Source: an uncultured Methylocystaceae bacterium
GTDB taxonomy: Bacteria > Pseudomonadota > Alphaproteobacteria > Rhizobiales > Beijerinckiaceae
Reading direction: 5' to 3'
Length of the DNA stretch: 64,000 bases
Assembly: GCA_903870245.1 (NCBI GenBank)
Contig: CAIQCB010000033.1
Location: 1-64,000 of the forward strand
A program made the position numbers and the translations under genes. This document shows positions 27,630 through 36,259 of this stretch, piece by piece. Under the pieces are notes generated by a model. That model was not told where the DNA came from and did not search any database. It saw only the letters and a program-made list of their open reading frames with translations. Each line of letters opens with the position of its first letter. The first letter of the stretch is position 1.

Positions 27630-27705
27630 TGGCGCTCCCTAGGGGACTCGAACCCCTGTTTTCGCCGTGAGAGGGCGACGTCCTAGACCGCTAGACGAAG
27701 GGAGC
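27630..27705 (-). tRNA. tRNA-Glu (anticodon CTC)
   Basis: On the minus strand the acceptor GCTCCCT (complement of 27699-27705) pairs with AGGGAGC (complement of 27634-27640), followed by the discriminator G and encoded CCA. The anticodon arm CGCC-CTCTCAC-GGCG gives CTC, reading GAG glutamate codons. The T-arm contains GGTTCGAGTCC. It is divergent from proA. Confidence 0.95.
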
Positions 27706-27828
27706 GTAGAGGCGCTGTATAGACCGCGTCTTGTCCTTCGGCAAGTTGCGCCGGAAAGCTAAGCTGGCATGGCTTCGTTCGCCGGGCCGGACGTGATAGC
27801 CAGAGGCGCGGGTCCGGGAGAAAATTGC

Positions 27829-29139
27829 ATGTCACAGGCTCTCTGCCAGGAAACAAAGGCCGTGGACGGAAACGCCGCGGGGCTTTCGCCGCAGGCGCTG
27901 TTCAGGATGGGTCGCGATGCCCGCCTGGCGGCGCGCGCGGCTGCGTTGGCCCCGGCCAAGGTCAAGAACCAGGCCTTGCGCGGGGCGGCGATGGCCATCC
28001 GGGACTGTTGCGACGCGATCCTCGCCGCCAATCGGCTCGATGTCGCCGATGCGCGGGCGCGGGGCGCCGCCGCCGCCTTCCTCGACCGGCTGACGCTCGA
28101 TCCGGCGCGTGTCGAGGCGATGGCGCGCGGCGTCGAGGAGATCGCCGACTTGCCGGATCCGGTCGGGCGTGTGCTGGCGCGGTTCGAACGGCCCAACGGG
28201 CTGATCATTGAACGTGTCGCTACTCCCCTCGGCGTGATCGGCGTGATCTATGAAAGTCGTCCCAATGTCACAGCGGACGCCGGGGCGCTTTGCCTCAAGG
28301 CCGGGAACGCAGCAATTCTGCGCGGCGGCTCGGAGGGTTTACGGTCGTCACGCGCAATCCATAGCGCGCTGGTCGCCGGTCTGATTGAGGCCGGGCTGCC
28401 GCCGGCGACGATATCGCTGGTCGATACAACGGATCGCGCCGCGGTTGGCGCCATGCTCGCCGGTCTCGACGGCGCGATCGACGTGATCGTGCCGCGTGGC
28501 GGCAAAAGTCTTGTGGCGCGCGTTCAGGAGGAAGCGCGGGTGCCAGTTTTTGCGCATCTGGAGGGCATCGTTCATGTCTATGTGCATCGCGACGCGGATC
28601 TCGACATGGCGAAAAGGATTCTGCTCAACGCCAAGATGCGGCGCACCGGCATTTGTGGCGCAACAGAAACGGTTCTGGTCGACAAGGGGTGCGCCGCAAC
28701 CCATCTCGCGCCACTGATCGTGGCGCTGCTCGATTGCGGGTGCGCTGTGCGCGGCGATGCGGCGACGCAAGCCATTGATGCGCGCGTAACGCCGGCGACG
28801 GAAGAAGACTGGCGCGCCGAATATCTCGACGCGATCATCGCCGCCCGCGTGGTCGAGGACATCGACGCCGCAATCGACCATATCGAGACCTATGGTTCGC
28901 ACCATACCGACTGCATCATAACGCAGGACGAGGGGGCAGCGCGGCGCTTCATGAATGAGGTCGACTCCGCGATCGTTCTGCACAACGCTTCGACGCAATT
29001 TGCTGATGGCGGCGAGTTTGGTTTTGGCGCTGAAATCGGCATCGCGACGGGCCGAATGCATGCGCGTGGCCCTGTGGGCGTCGAGCAACTCACCTCGTTC
29101 AAATATAGAGTTTACGGTGCGGGGCAGGTGCGCGGCTGA
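27829..29139 (+). CDS. proA: Gamma-glutamyl phosphate reductase
   Basis: 436 residues from the ATG at 27829 ([10 protein letters not shown]); an upstream ATG at 27769 would add 20 residues. The aldehyde-dehydrogenase-like fold has [27 protein letters not shown] near residue 120, [22 protein letters not shown] and the catalytic Cys in [13 protein letters not shown] near 285. The enzyme reduces gamma-glutamyl phosphate to glutamate semialdehyde in proline synthesis. In many Hyphomicrobiales it sits in an obg-proB-proA-nadD cluster; here obg and proB are absent upstream, replaced by tRNA-Glu and an accessory segment. nadD overlaps its stop by one base. Confidence 0.95.
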   Translation: MSQALCQETKAVDGNAAGLSPQALFRMGRDARLAARAAALAPAKVKNQALRGAAMAIRDCCDAILAANRLDVADARARGAAAAFLDRLTLDPARVEAMARGVEEIADLPDPVGRVLARFERPNGLIIERVATPLGVIGVIYESRPNVTADAGALCLKAGNAAILRGGSEGLRSSRAIHSALVAGLIEAGLPPATISLVDTTDRAAVGAMLAGLDGAIDVIVPRGGKSLVARVQEEARVPVFAHLEGIVHVYVHRDADLDMAKRILLNAKMRRTGICGATETVLVDKGCAATHLAPLIVALLDCGCAVRGDAATQAIDARVTPATEEDWRAEYLDAIIAARVVEDIDAAIDHIETYGSHHTDCIITQDEGAARRFMNEVDSAIVLHNASTQFADGGEFGFGAEIGIATGRMHARGPVGVEQLTSFKYRVYGAGQVRG

Positions 29140-29759
29140 TGGGCCAGGGCGCGAGGCCCATCCGGCTGCCGCCTCATGCGCCCGGGCAGCGGATCGGACT
29201 GTTCGGCGGCTCTTTCGACCCGCCGCATGAAGGTCATCTGCTGGCCTCGCGATTGGCGCTGACGCGACTGCGGCTCGACCGGCTGTGGTGGCTGGTGACG
29301 CCTGGCAATCCTTTGAAAGACACACAAAGTCTCTCCCCCCTGTCGGTGCGGCTCGCAGCGGCGCGTCGACTTGCTCGGGATCCGCACATCGTCGTCACCG
29401 ATATCGAGGCGAAACTTGGCTTACGCCACACCGTCGAAGTGATTGGCTATTTGCGTCAACATTGTCCCGGCGTTCGTTTCGTATGGATAATGGGAACCGA
29501 TAATCTTCTCCAGTTTCATCGTTGGCGGCGATGGGAGAAAATCATGTCTCAGGTTCCAATTGGGGTCATAGACCGTCCGGGGACCAATCTGCGGGCGCCG
29601 ATGGCCAAAGCCCTGATGAGATTCGCCGGCGCGCGGATGCCTGAATACGCTGCGAAGAAACTGGGCAACGCAAGACCACCCGCCTTGGCGATAGTTCATG
29701 GGCCGCGTAACAGTCAGTCATCGAGCGCGCTACGCGCTATACGACCGAACAATAAATGA
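29139..29759 (+). CDS. nadD: Nicotinate-nucleotide adenylyltransferase
   Basis: A 206-residue nucleotidyltransferase. It has GLFGGSFDPPHEGHL near residue 20 (containing the HxGH variant with Ser/Asp binding), WWLVTPGNPLK near 50, the GTDNLLQFHRW motif near 118 and SSSALR near 196 in place of the usual SSTxIR. It adenylates nicotinate mononucleotide in NAD synthesis. The ATG overlaps the proA TGA (TGATG), so the two genes are coupled. The usual downstream rsfS and rlmH are missing; a long hairpin and a convergent gene follow instead. Confidence 0.93.
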   Translation: MGQGARPIRLPPHAPGQRIGLFGGSFDPPHEGHLLASRLALTRLRLDRLWWLVTPGNPLKDTQSLSPLSVRLAAARRLARDPHIVVTDIEAKLGLRHTVEVIGYLRQHCPGVRFVWIMGTDNLLQFHRWRRWEKIMSQVPIGVIDRPGTNLRAPMAKALMRFAGARMPEYAAKKLGNARPPALAIVHGPRNSQSSSALRAIRPNNK

Positions 29760-29820
29760 CGGGAAGCGGGCAACGTTGTGACGGTTTCATCGCCCTGAAC
29801 TTCAGGCGCTTACCGAGAAG

Positions 29821-29853
29821 GAATTGCCGTGCGCTTCTCACGCACGGCAATTC
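29821..29853. terminator. Perfect 13-bp stem-loop between convergent genes
   Basis: GAATTGCCGTGCG (29821-29833) and CGCACGGCAATTC (29841-29853) form a perfect 13-bp stem with a seven-base loop. It lies between nadD (plus) and the small membrane-protein gene ending at 29870 (minus). There is no strong T run on either strand, so it probably acts as a bidirectional end or mRNA-stabilising hairpin. Confidence 0.6.
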
Positions 29854-29869
29854 TCACATGGTTTGAAAT

Positions 29870-30178
29870 TTAGCGCTTACGCTCGAACAGCGGCAAGACC
29901 CAGTTCTTGTAGGCCCAAAAGCTTGCCGGGATTCCAATGAAGATCGCCACCCACAACATCAGTGAATCGTCGCGGTTGGTTTCGTAGATGTCTCCGCCCT
30001 CAACAGTCGCCATCGTGTAGGGATTGCGCACAAACAAAGTGATTGCGAAAGATCCGACAACAATAGCCGCAACGATATAAATCAGACTTTTGGGGATCAG
30101 GAACACTGGCTGGGGCGGTTTCGCCGGAGCTTGGTTCTTGGGTTCCGGCGACGTGTTTTCCTGGGTGTCTTCGGTCAT
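29870..30178 (-). CDS. Small two-helix membrane protein
   Basis: A 102-residue protein: an N-terminal Pro/Gln/Glu-rich cytoplasmic stretch (about 1-28), a membrane segment at about 31-48 (LIYIVAAIVVGSFAITLF), a hydrophilic loop with TVEGGDIYETNRDDS, and a second segment at about 75-90 (LWVAIFIGIPASFWAY) ending in a basic tail. No family is recognised. It lies 45 bases downstream of rimO on the same strand, so both may be expressed together. Its end faces nadD across a 13-bp stem-loop. Confidence 0.6.
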   Translation of the reverse strand: MTEDTQENTSPEPKNQAPAKPPQPVFLIPKSLIYIVAAIVVGSFAITLFVRNPYTMATVEGGDIYETNRDDSLMLWVAIFIGIPASFWAYKNWVLPLFERKR

Positions 30179-30223
30179 GAAAACGCTCCTCGCGAAAGAT
30201 TTTCACAACCTTATATGGGGCGT

Positions 30224-31585
30224 CTAGACGGCGGGACCATAGACGTCATAGGCATCCGACCGTTCGACCTTAACGCTGACGAGGTCGCCGGGACGAAGCG
30301 GCCGCCGCGAGGTCACAAAGGCCGAACCATCGATCTGCGGGGCGTCGGCCGGGGTGCGGCCCCGGGCAGGCGCGCCGGAAGGCCCGCCGCCGGGTTCGTC
30401 AATAATCACCGGCAACCGTTTTCCAACTTTGCGTTTCATCAGCCGGGCGCTGATCGCCTGTTGATGCGCCATCAACCGGTTCCAGCGGGCGTCCTTGACC
30501 GCCTGCGGCACAGGCGGCAGGCCAAGATCATTGGCGGTCGCGCCGGCGACAGGCTCATATTTGAAAGCGCCGGCGCGATCGATCTCGGCCTCTGAAAGCC
30601 AGTCGAGCAGATACTGGAAATCATCCTCGCTCTCCCCGGGGAAGCCGACGATAAAGGTCGAGCGCAGGGTCAGGTCCGGGCAGGCGGCGCGCCAGGCCTT
30701 GATGCGGCTGAGGATCTTGTCCTCATTAGCCGGACGCTTCATCGCCTTCAGGACATTGGGACTCGCGTGCTGGAAGGGAATATCGAGATAGGGCAAGATT
30801 TTGCCCTCTGTCATGAGCGCAATTACTTCATCGACATGCGGGTATGGATAGACGTAATGCAGCCTCACCCACAGGTCGAGTTCTCCGAGTTCGCGGGCGA
30901 GGTCGAGAAAGCGGGCGCGCACAGCGCGGTCTCCCATCATGCTCTCGGCGTATCGCAGATCGCGGCCATAGGCGCTGGTGTCCTGGGAGATGACGAGCAA
31001 CTCCTTGACGCCTGCGCGCGCGAGTTTTTCAGCCTCGCGCAAGACCTCCGCCGCAGGTCGAGAAACCAGCGGGCCGCGCAAATTCGGGATGATGCAGAAG
31101 GCGCACGCATTATCGCAGCCCTCCGAAATTTTGAGATAGGCGTAGTGACGCGGCGTCAGTTTGACCCCCTGCTCGGGCAGGAGATCCAGAAAAGGATCAT
31201 GCGCCGGAGGGGCGGCTCGGTGAACAGCCTCTACAACGCTCTGATATTGTTGTGGACCGGTGACGGCGAGCACGTCTGGAAATCGTTGGGTGATGGCCTC
31301 GGGCTCGGCGCCCATGCAGCCTGTGACGATTACCCGTCCGTTCTCCGCAAGCGCGGAGCCAATCGCCTCGAGCGATTCGGCTTTGGCGCTGTCGAGAAAG
31401 CCGCAGGTGTTGACGATCACGACATCAGCGCCAGCGTGCGTGCGCGAAAGTTCATATCCCTCGGCGCGTAATTGCGTGACGATACGCTCGCTGTCGACCA
31501 GGGCCTTTGGACAGCCCAATGAGACGAAGGAAACACGCGGGGCGTCCGCGGAGGTTGGGCCTTGCGCTTTGGATCTGGTCTGCAT
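30224..31585 (-). CDS. rimO: Ribosomal protein uS12 methylthiotransferase
   Basis: A 453-residue radical-SAM methylthiotransferase. The N-terminal UPF0004 domain carries three cluster Cys ([31 protein letters not shown]). The radical-SAM CxxxCxxC is [18 protein letters not shown] near residue 155, and the C-terminal TRAM domain has VIIDEPGGG...[18 protein letters not shown]. The SLGCPK start and the TRAM composition favour RimO over MiaB or MtaB. It adds a methylthio group to an aspartate of ribosomal protein S12. A possible 21-codon membrane peptide begins 131 bases upstream of its start on the same strand. Confidence 0.93.
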   Translation of the reverse strand: MQTRSKAQGPTSADAPRVSFVSLGCPKALVDSERIVTQLRAEGYELSRTHAGADVVIVNTCGFLDSAKAESLEAIGSALAENGRVIVTGCMGAEPEAITQRFPDVLAVTGPQQYQSVVEAVHRAAPPAHDPFLDLLPEQGVKLTPRHYAYLKISEGCDNACAFCIIPNLRGPLVSRPAAEVLREAEKLARAGVKELLVISQDTSAYGRDLRYAESMMGDRAVRARFLDLARELGELDLWVRLHYVYPYPHVDEVIALMTEGKILPYLDIPFQHASPNVLKAMKRPANEDKILSRIKAWRAACPDLTLRSTFIVGFPGESEDDFQYLLDWLSEAEIDRAGAFKYEPVAGATANDLGLPPVPQAVKDARWNRLMAHQQAISARLMKRKVGKRLPVIIDEPGGGPSGAPARGRTPADAPQIDGSAFVTSRRPLRPGDLVSVKVERSDAYDVYGPAV

Positions 31586-31650
31586 TTGGTCGACTTGCCA
31601 CGCGGGGCGACGATTGGCAATCCGACGCGGAGAACGCCTGATCTCAGGAT

Positions 31651-31716
31651 TTACGCCAACAGTGCGCCTACAAGAGCGTAAAGAGCGACGGCGGCGATAA
31701 CGAGGGCGTGGATCAT
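31651..31716 (-). CDS. Possible 21-aa hydrophobic micro-protein upstream of rimO
   Basis: The minus-strand frame from the ATG (complement of 31714-31716) reads [21 protein letters not shown] and stops with TAA. It forms one continuous transmembrane helix with no charged residue, and GGAG lies 10 bases before the ATG. It is 65 bases upstream of the rimO start on the same strand. It could be a leader peptide, a toxin-like single-helix protein or chance. A random frame of this size that is entirely hydrophobic with a good ribosome binding site is unlikely but not excluded. Confidence 0.4.
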   Translation of the reverse strand: MIHALVIAAVALYALVGALLA

Positions 31717-32051
31717 GAACGGCGGACTCCGGCGCGGGGCGCGCAAAATAAACGGGTTGAGGGGCTTCAAACCAAAGGAACCGGAGCGGCGACGCGCGTC
31801 AGGTCCCTTAACGGTGCTAGGTTTTGCATCTTAATAATTCCTTTCCTTGACCCCATTGTGGCGGAAGGATTGGAATCAGATCATTCCGGCTATGGATGGA
31901 TGGATGCTTAATATTTTTTTATGAAACAACAGCTTATCGATTGTTAAGCTTTTATTTGCCTTGTGCGCGCATCGCGACGGTTGGCGTCCCTGAGCAGCGC
32001 CGGTAAAGAAGGATCGCCGACGGGATTCGGCGCCTTTTGGGAAAATCCGCC
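31717..32051. other. Intergenic stretch upstream of fabH
   Basis: No supported gene. It includes a run of ATGG units (31892-31905) and a small hairpin, CGCCGA/TCGGCG at 32015-32032 followed by CCTTTT, just before the fabH start. That hairpin could influence initiation at the weak TTG start. The promoters for fabH (plus) and the rimO unit (minus) must lie here. Confidence 0.45.
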
Positions 32052-33035
32052 TTGCCGACATCGATTATTCTTGGGACGGGGGCCTATGCGCCTCAAAGCG
32101 TGCTGACTAATGAAGATCTGGAGAAAATGGTGGCGACCAACAGCGATTGGATCGTCAGCCGCACGGGTATTCGCGAACGGCGGATCGCCGCCGCCAACGA
32201 GGCGACTTCCGATCTTGCCGCCGCCGCGGCCCGGCAGGCGCTGGATCTAGCCGGCGTTTCGCCCGATGAAATTGATATGATCATCGTCGCCACCGTCACT
32301 GGCGACACGCCCACTCCAGCTTGCGCTGCGCATGTGCAGGCGATCCTTGGCGCGAAAAACGCCTGCGCTTTCGATATCGGCGCCGCCTGTGCCGGCTCGC
32401 TCTATGGCCTGACGATCGCCGATCAGTTTATATCCTCCGGCGCGATGAAACATGTGCTCGTGATCGGCGCCGAGACGCTTTCGCGCTTTGTCGACTGGAC
32501 TAATCGCGAGACATGCGTGTTGTTTGGCGACGCTGCCGGCGCCGTATTGCTTGGCGCCAGGGAGGAGCGTGGCCATGGCCTTCTGGCCTCGACGCTGCGC
32601 ACAGATGGAGCTTTGACAGGTATTCTCGGCATTTATGGCGGCGGCAGTCGTCGGCCGTTTTCACCCGCGCTTCTGGAAGACAACGGCTCCAAGATTAAAA
32701 TGCGCGGCCGTGAGGTATACAAATTCGCGACAAGGGTTCTTCCCGAAGTGGTCGCCGAAACGCTGGCGAAAGCCGGTCTCACAGCCGCTGACGTTACCCA
32801 TGTCATCAGTCATCAGGCCAATCTGCGTATTCTCGAATATGCGCTGGAGACCCTCGGAGTGCCGGTCGAAAAATGCTGGATCAATATTAATCGTTACGGC
32901 AACACATCGAGCGCCTCGATGCCGATCACGCTTGATGAGGCCAATCGCGCCGGCAAACTCAAAAAAGGCGATGTGATCGCCATGATGGCTATGGGCGCAG
33001 GCATGACCTGGGGCGGGGCTATTTGGCGCTGGTGA
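32052..33035 (+). CDS. fabH: 3-oxoacyl-ACP synthase III (orphan FabH)
   Basis: A beta-ketoacyl-ACP synthase III of about 327 residues. The Cys-His-Asn triad is present: Cys in GAACAGSLYG (C118 counting from the upstream TTG at 32037), His in ISHQANLRI (H259) and Asn in RYGNTSSAS (N289). The SRTGIRERR and GGGSRRPF segments are typical. It condenses acetyl-CoA (or other acyl-CoA) with malonyl-ACP. The usual copy sits with plsX and ihfA; here neither is adjacent, so this is probably a second copy. The start is uncertain: only TTG codons (32037 or 32052) fit, with GGGA before 32052. Confidence 0.9.
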   Translation: MPTSIILGTGAYAPQSVLTNEDLEKMVATNSDWIVSRTGIRERRIAAANEATSDLAAAAARQALDLAGVSPDEIDMIIVATVTGDTPTPACAAHVQAILGAKNACAFDIGAACAGSLYGLTIADQFISSGAMKHVLVIGAETLSRFVDWTNRETCVLFGDAAGAVLLGAREERGHGLLASTLRTDGALTGILGIYGGGSRRPFSPALLEDNGSKIKMRGREVYKFATRVLPEVVAETLAKAGLTAADVTHVISHQANLRILEYALETLGVPVEKCWININRYGNTSSASMPITLDEANRAGKLKKGDVIAMMAMGAGMTWGGAIWRW

Positions 33036-33266
33036 ATGATGATCGCACTCAGTAACCCTCATGGCTATCTCCATGCCGCTCCCGACCAAGACGCGGAAGA
33101 ACATCCCATGGATGGTCGAAAAGACGCCTGGAATTCCGTGCTCGACCAAAATTTATTGGCGGCGGGGGACCATGCGGCAGGCGCCTCCTCCAGTAACGTC
33201 AGGCGTGCCCCAAGGTCATTCCGATTCAAATCCGGTTGACTTCAAATTTATTTGGTTTCTGTCGTC

Positions 33267-34523
33267 TCAGGTGATTTTTTGTTGAAGCCGGACTGTCAGA
33301 TAGATTTTGAAAATCAAAAGTGCGCGCTTCCAGAGACTCATGGAATAGTTGATCTTTCGATCCGCGTAGATCATTGACTCCAGATCCATAATCAGAGCGG
33401 AATAAGTCCCGCCATTTTCGATGGTTCGCCAGGTTAGAGGATCTGTTTTTCTTAATTTATTGAGTGTGGCGTAGAAAGATAATTTGTCATCTCGCAAACC
33501 GGTTATAGCCAGAGATACAAACAATCGAAGCGATCCAATCAGGCTACGCCAGAAGGCCATGTCGTTCAAAGACATAGACGTGAAAAGAAAGCTCGCCGCC
33601 ACTGTCATTACAAAAGCTAGTAAAAAGGCGACAAAAGAGCGGGTTGCAAGAAATTCCGATATTTTTTTTTCTTCAACAGATACGGTTGTTTGTCCGGCAG
33701 CATGGAAAGCGACACGCCGTTCAGGAATAACGGCTTCGCGCATTTGGCGTTGTATGACATCGAACCACTGTATTTTCACCGATGGCGCCGTGGCGATAGC
33801 CTTGGATACCGGCCGAATACGCCAACGAAAAATGGCGCGACCCATGGGGCCATGATCTGTGATGATGGTCTGCCGTTGTATCGGGCCGGCAAACGTGATG
33901 ATCCCCGGCGCCCGAAAAGAAGGAAGATTCGGTAAACGATCGGCTGTCAATTCATCAGCTTCAATGGTGATGGTGCGTTGCGCGGTCTCTTCAGAAGGAA
34001 TGTTATCGGGTTGAGGAGTCCATTCATCGGTGATGCGAAGGTTTCTGGCAGGTATCCAGTTAGCATCGGGCCCGGCAAGCGTGTCGTGGGATCGAACCTC
34101 TATGGTCACAGGTCTGGAGATTATTTCTGTTTCCATTCGTTCGCCGTTCGACCCGAAATAGGTGACGTGGCGCTTGAAGGAGTCAATCGTCAATCTTCCG
34201 GGACGCAGAGGATATATCATCAAAACCCGGGAGATCACCGGCATCCAAAATCCATCAATGAACTCCTGACTCATCGAGTCCACCCCGAATTGCTGCCAAT
34301 CAAAATCAGTCAAATCAGGCTGGATTATTCGTTCTTTCGCGACCTGAGCATGGATTGCCGATCTGACTACAAGCCGCAGGGGCTCCCCGACATAAGGCGC
34401 CTCGCCATGTAGCTCGACCGAGACCTCAATTTTACTATACGGGACGTCGTTGACCTGTGCGCGAGCGTTGCCCGACAGGACAAGAATCAGGGCGGTCGCA
34501 AGCCAAAGGAAACGGAAAACCAC
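33267..34523 (-). CDS. BatD-like protein of the MoxR-Bat operon
   Basis: A 418-residue protein with a signal peptide (about 1-22), a long beta-rich periplasmic part (ELHGEAPYVGEPLRLVVRS as in BatD, several immunoglobulin-like segments) and a membrane segment at about 292-312. The cytoplasmic tail is predicted helical (FYATLNKLRKTDPLTWR...). BatD-type proteins close MoxR operons in many bacteria and are thought to act in the envelope with the vWA proteins. It starts with GTG directly after the TPR gene's stop and is the last gene of the seven. A 230-base gene-free stretch separates it from convergent fabH. Confidence 0.75.
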   Translation of the reverse strand: MVFRFLWLATALILVLSGNARAQVNDVPYSKIEVSVELHGEAPYVGEPLRLVVRSAIHAQVAKERIIQPDLTDFDWQQFGVDSMSQEFIDGFWMPVISRVLMIYPLRPGRLTIDSFKRHVTYFGSNGERMETEIISRPVTIEVRSHDTLAGPDANWIPARNLRITDEWTPQPDNIPSEETAQRTITIEADELTADRLPNLPSFRAPGIITFAGPIQRQTIITDHGPMGRAIFRWRIRPVSKAIATAPSVKIQWFDVIQRQMREAVIPERRVAFHAAGQTTVSVEEKKISEFLATRSFVAFLLAFVMTVAASFLFTSMSLNDMAFWRSLIGSLRLFVSLAITGLRDDKLSFYATLNKLRKTDPLTWRTIENGGTYSALIMDLESMIYADRKINYSMSLWKRALLIFKIYLTVRLQQKIT

Positions 34524-35348
34524 TCAATCGTCCTCCGGGATGGCCCCGCCTGCGGCCTTTAGACGTCTGGCTTTCTCGGCAAGGATCTTGGCTTTCAGAT
34601 ACTGTCCGGGATCGTCCGGGAGCGCTTCCAGCCAATCGAGGGAGGGATGTATGTTAGCTTCCTGTTGCCGGCGACGCATGCGACTCTCGCGTTCCTGTAG
34701 TAAATCCGGGAAATTAGACCCGACCTCGCCGGAACGCCCTGCGTCGCCGAAAGCGCCGACCGCGCCGGCGGCCGCGCCGGGGCGAGGACCATTGGGCGTC
34801 GCCATTTGAGCCCCGTCTTTCGTTACTTTGCCTCCTACGCTGGCTGGTCCCTGAGTTTGATTGCCTGATGCAAGTCCTGCTCCGGCGCCGCCGGCGCCGC
34901 CAGCGGTTTGCGGCCGGTCTCTGGCATCACCGGATTTGATCGCAGGAGATGCGGAAAGTGAGCCGTTATCTCGGCGGGGCAAGGGTTTTCTGGTATTTTC
35001 AACGAATGTTTCGAGTAAGGATTTGTTGAACGCTGCATCACTATCCATGGGATCGGATGCAAGGGCGTGTTCGTAAGAAGCTATGGCCTCCTCATAACGG
35101 CCAGCGTGCGCTAAAGCATTGCCCAGATTATAACTGCCTGAGACATCTCGTGCGAAGGCCTCGGCGGCTTCGTTCCATCTTCTGGCGGCATAAAGCGAAA
35201 CGCCCTTCCATGCCGGATCGATAAACAACGATGCTGCCTTATCAGGAAAGCCGGCAGAATATATCAGATGCGCTGCGAACTCTGATCCAAAAAGATATAA
35301 CTCGGCGCCCAGACAAAGTAAGAGAGTCAAGAATGCCGCCCGTTTCAT
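34524..35348 (-). CDS. TPR membrane protein (BatC-like / C-terminal half of BatB)
   Basis: A 274-residue protein. After a hydrophobic N-terminus (about 1-25) come tetratricopeptide units (WKGVSLYAARRWNEAAEAFAR, SYNLGNALAHAGRYEEAIASYEHALASDPMD) at about 48-110. A Gly/Ala-rich low-complexity stretch (about 145-200) follows, then a C-terminal ESRMRRRQQEANIHPSLDWLEALPDDPGQYLKAK. That last block matches the WL-x-x-IPDDPG-x-LLRRKF tail of vWA-TPR fusion proteins in gammaproteobacteria, so here the fusion is split into two genes. The ATG overlaps the preceding vWA gene's stop by four bases. Confidence 0.72.
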   Translation of the reverse strand: MKRAAFLTLLLCLGAELYLFGSEFAAHLIYSAGFPDKAASLFIDPAWKGVSLYAARRWNEAAEAFARDVSGSYNLGNALAHAGRYEEAIASYEHALASDPMDSDAAFNKSLLETFVENTRKPLPRRDNGSLSASPAIKSGDARDRPQTAGGAGGAGAGLASGNQTQGPASVGGKVTKDGAQMATPNGPRPGAAAGAVGAFGDAGRSGEVGSNFPDLLQERESRMRRRQQEANIHPSLDWLEALPDDPGQYLKAKILAEKARRLKAAGGAIPEDD

Positions 35349-36259
35349 AGATTTCCCCTGCGAACCGATATCAACAAGGGCGCAGCAGCCACCAGGATCA
35401 TTAATCTTCCAAGATCAAACCACTCCAGCGCCCGGCGCGACCCTTTAACGACATTTTCGATCCTCCGGCTGGCGATGGCCTCTGCAATATTCACAGCCGT
35501 CGCGGACTCACCAGCAAGTCCATGGCCTTCCATTGCCAACTGTTTCATTGTTGCCTGCAAAAAGGAGAAATTTCTGTCGCTCTCCACAGACGGCGGTATG
35601 AAGAGGGTATGCAGACTATGTCCATCTGCAGCAAGTAATTTTGCATCTTGATATGTCTGCAAATCAATGCCCGCGCCATCGCTGATCAGAACGATGTCTC
35701 CGGCGAAAATATTCATCCGACGCAACAAATGATGCGCCAGCTCAAGAGCGCGATCCGGGCGGGCTCCGCCATCGGGGATCGTCTGATCGTCAACCGCAAA
35801 CACAAGCGCTTCGATAGATGCGAGATCATAGGTGAGTGGACTGGCCAGATAGGCTTCTCCTGCATAGAGCAACAGACCTGATTGTCGCGCACCGCTTCCG
35901 TTCAGGACAATCTGCGCGGCAGAAGTCATCTTTGATAAATTTGTAGTGGGAGAGATATTTAAAATAATAAGGGCAGCATCCATATTTCTAAATTGGTTTG
36001 CAACCGCCACTCTCAGCGCTGGTCCGGCTAATGAAATGACGATCAGCGCGACACACCAGATCATGGTTAAGTCGTCCTTGTGCTGTGTCTCCTTGCGATT
36101 TCGTCCAACAAGCGCATCAAGTAGGGGCGGGTCGATTGCACGAGGCCAATCTCCCAGAGAGCGGTCCATGCTTCTTGTGAGCTTCAGGAAAAGCCAAAAG
36201 AATGGCAAGCAAAGTAACCAGTAGGGTCTTAATAACGCGAAGGAGCCTAAGGCAATCAT
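35345..36259 (-). CDS. von Willebrand A domain membrane protein with altered MIDAS
   Basis: 304 residues from the ATG at 36259, which overlaps the previous vWA gene's TGA (ATGA). Two N-terminal membrane segments (about 5-26 and 64-82) precede a vWA domain (about 92-260) and a last membrane segment near the C-terminus (LMILVAAAPLLISV). The metal-binding motif DxSxS is replaced by N-I-S-P-T at residues 101-105, and the conserved Thr loop reads GGARPDRAL. The later Asp in LISDGAG is kept. Metal binding is therefore probably weakened or lost. In operon position it corresponds to BatB. Its partner vWA gene upstream has an intact motif. Confidence 0.72.
   Translation of the reverse strand: MIALGSFALLRPYWLLCLPFFWLFLKLTRSMDRSLGDWPRAIDPPLLDALVGRNRKETQHKDDLTMIWCVALIVISLAGPALRVAVANQFRNMDAALIILNISPTTNLSKMTSAAQIVLNGSGARQSGLLLYAGEAYLASPLTYDLASIEALVFAVDDQTIPDGGARPDRALELAHHLLRRMNIFAGDIVLISDGAGIDLQTYQDAKLLAADGHSLHTLFIPPSVESDRNFSFLQATMKQLAMEGHGLAGESATAVNIAEAIASRRIENVVKGSRRALEWFDLGRLMILVAAAPLLISVRRGNL

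Noticed and set aside
28348-29325. 325-codon minus-strand frame over proA and nadD
   Set aside because: It is the antisense shadow of proA and nadD, whose motifs are intact.
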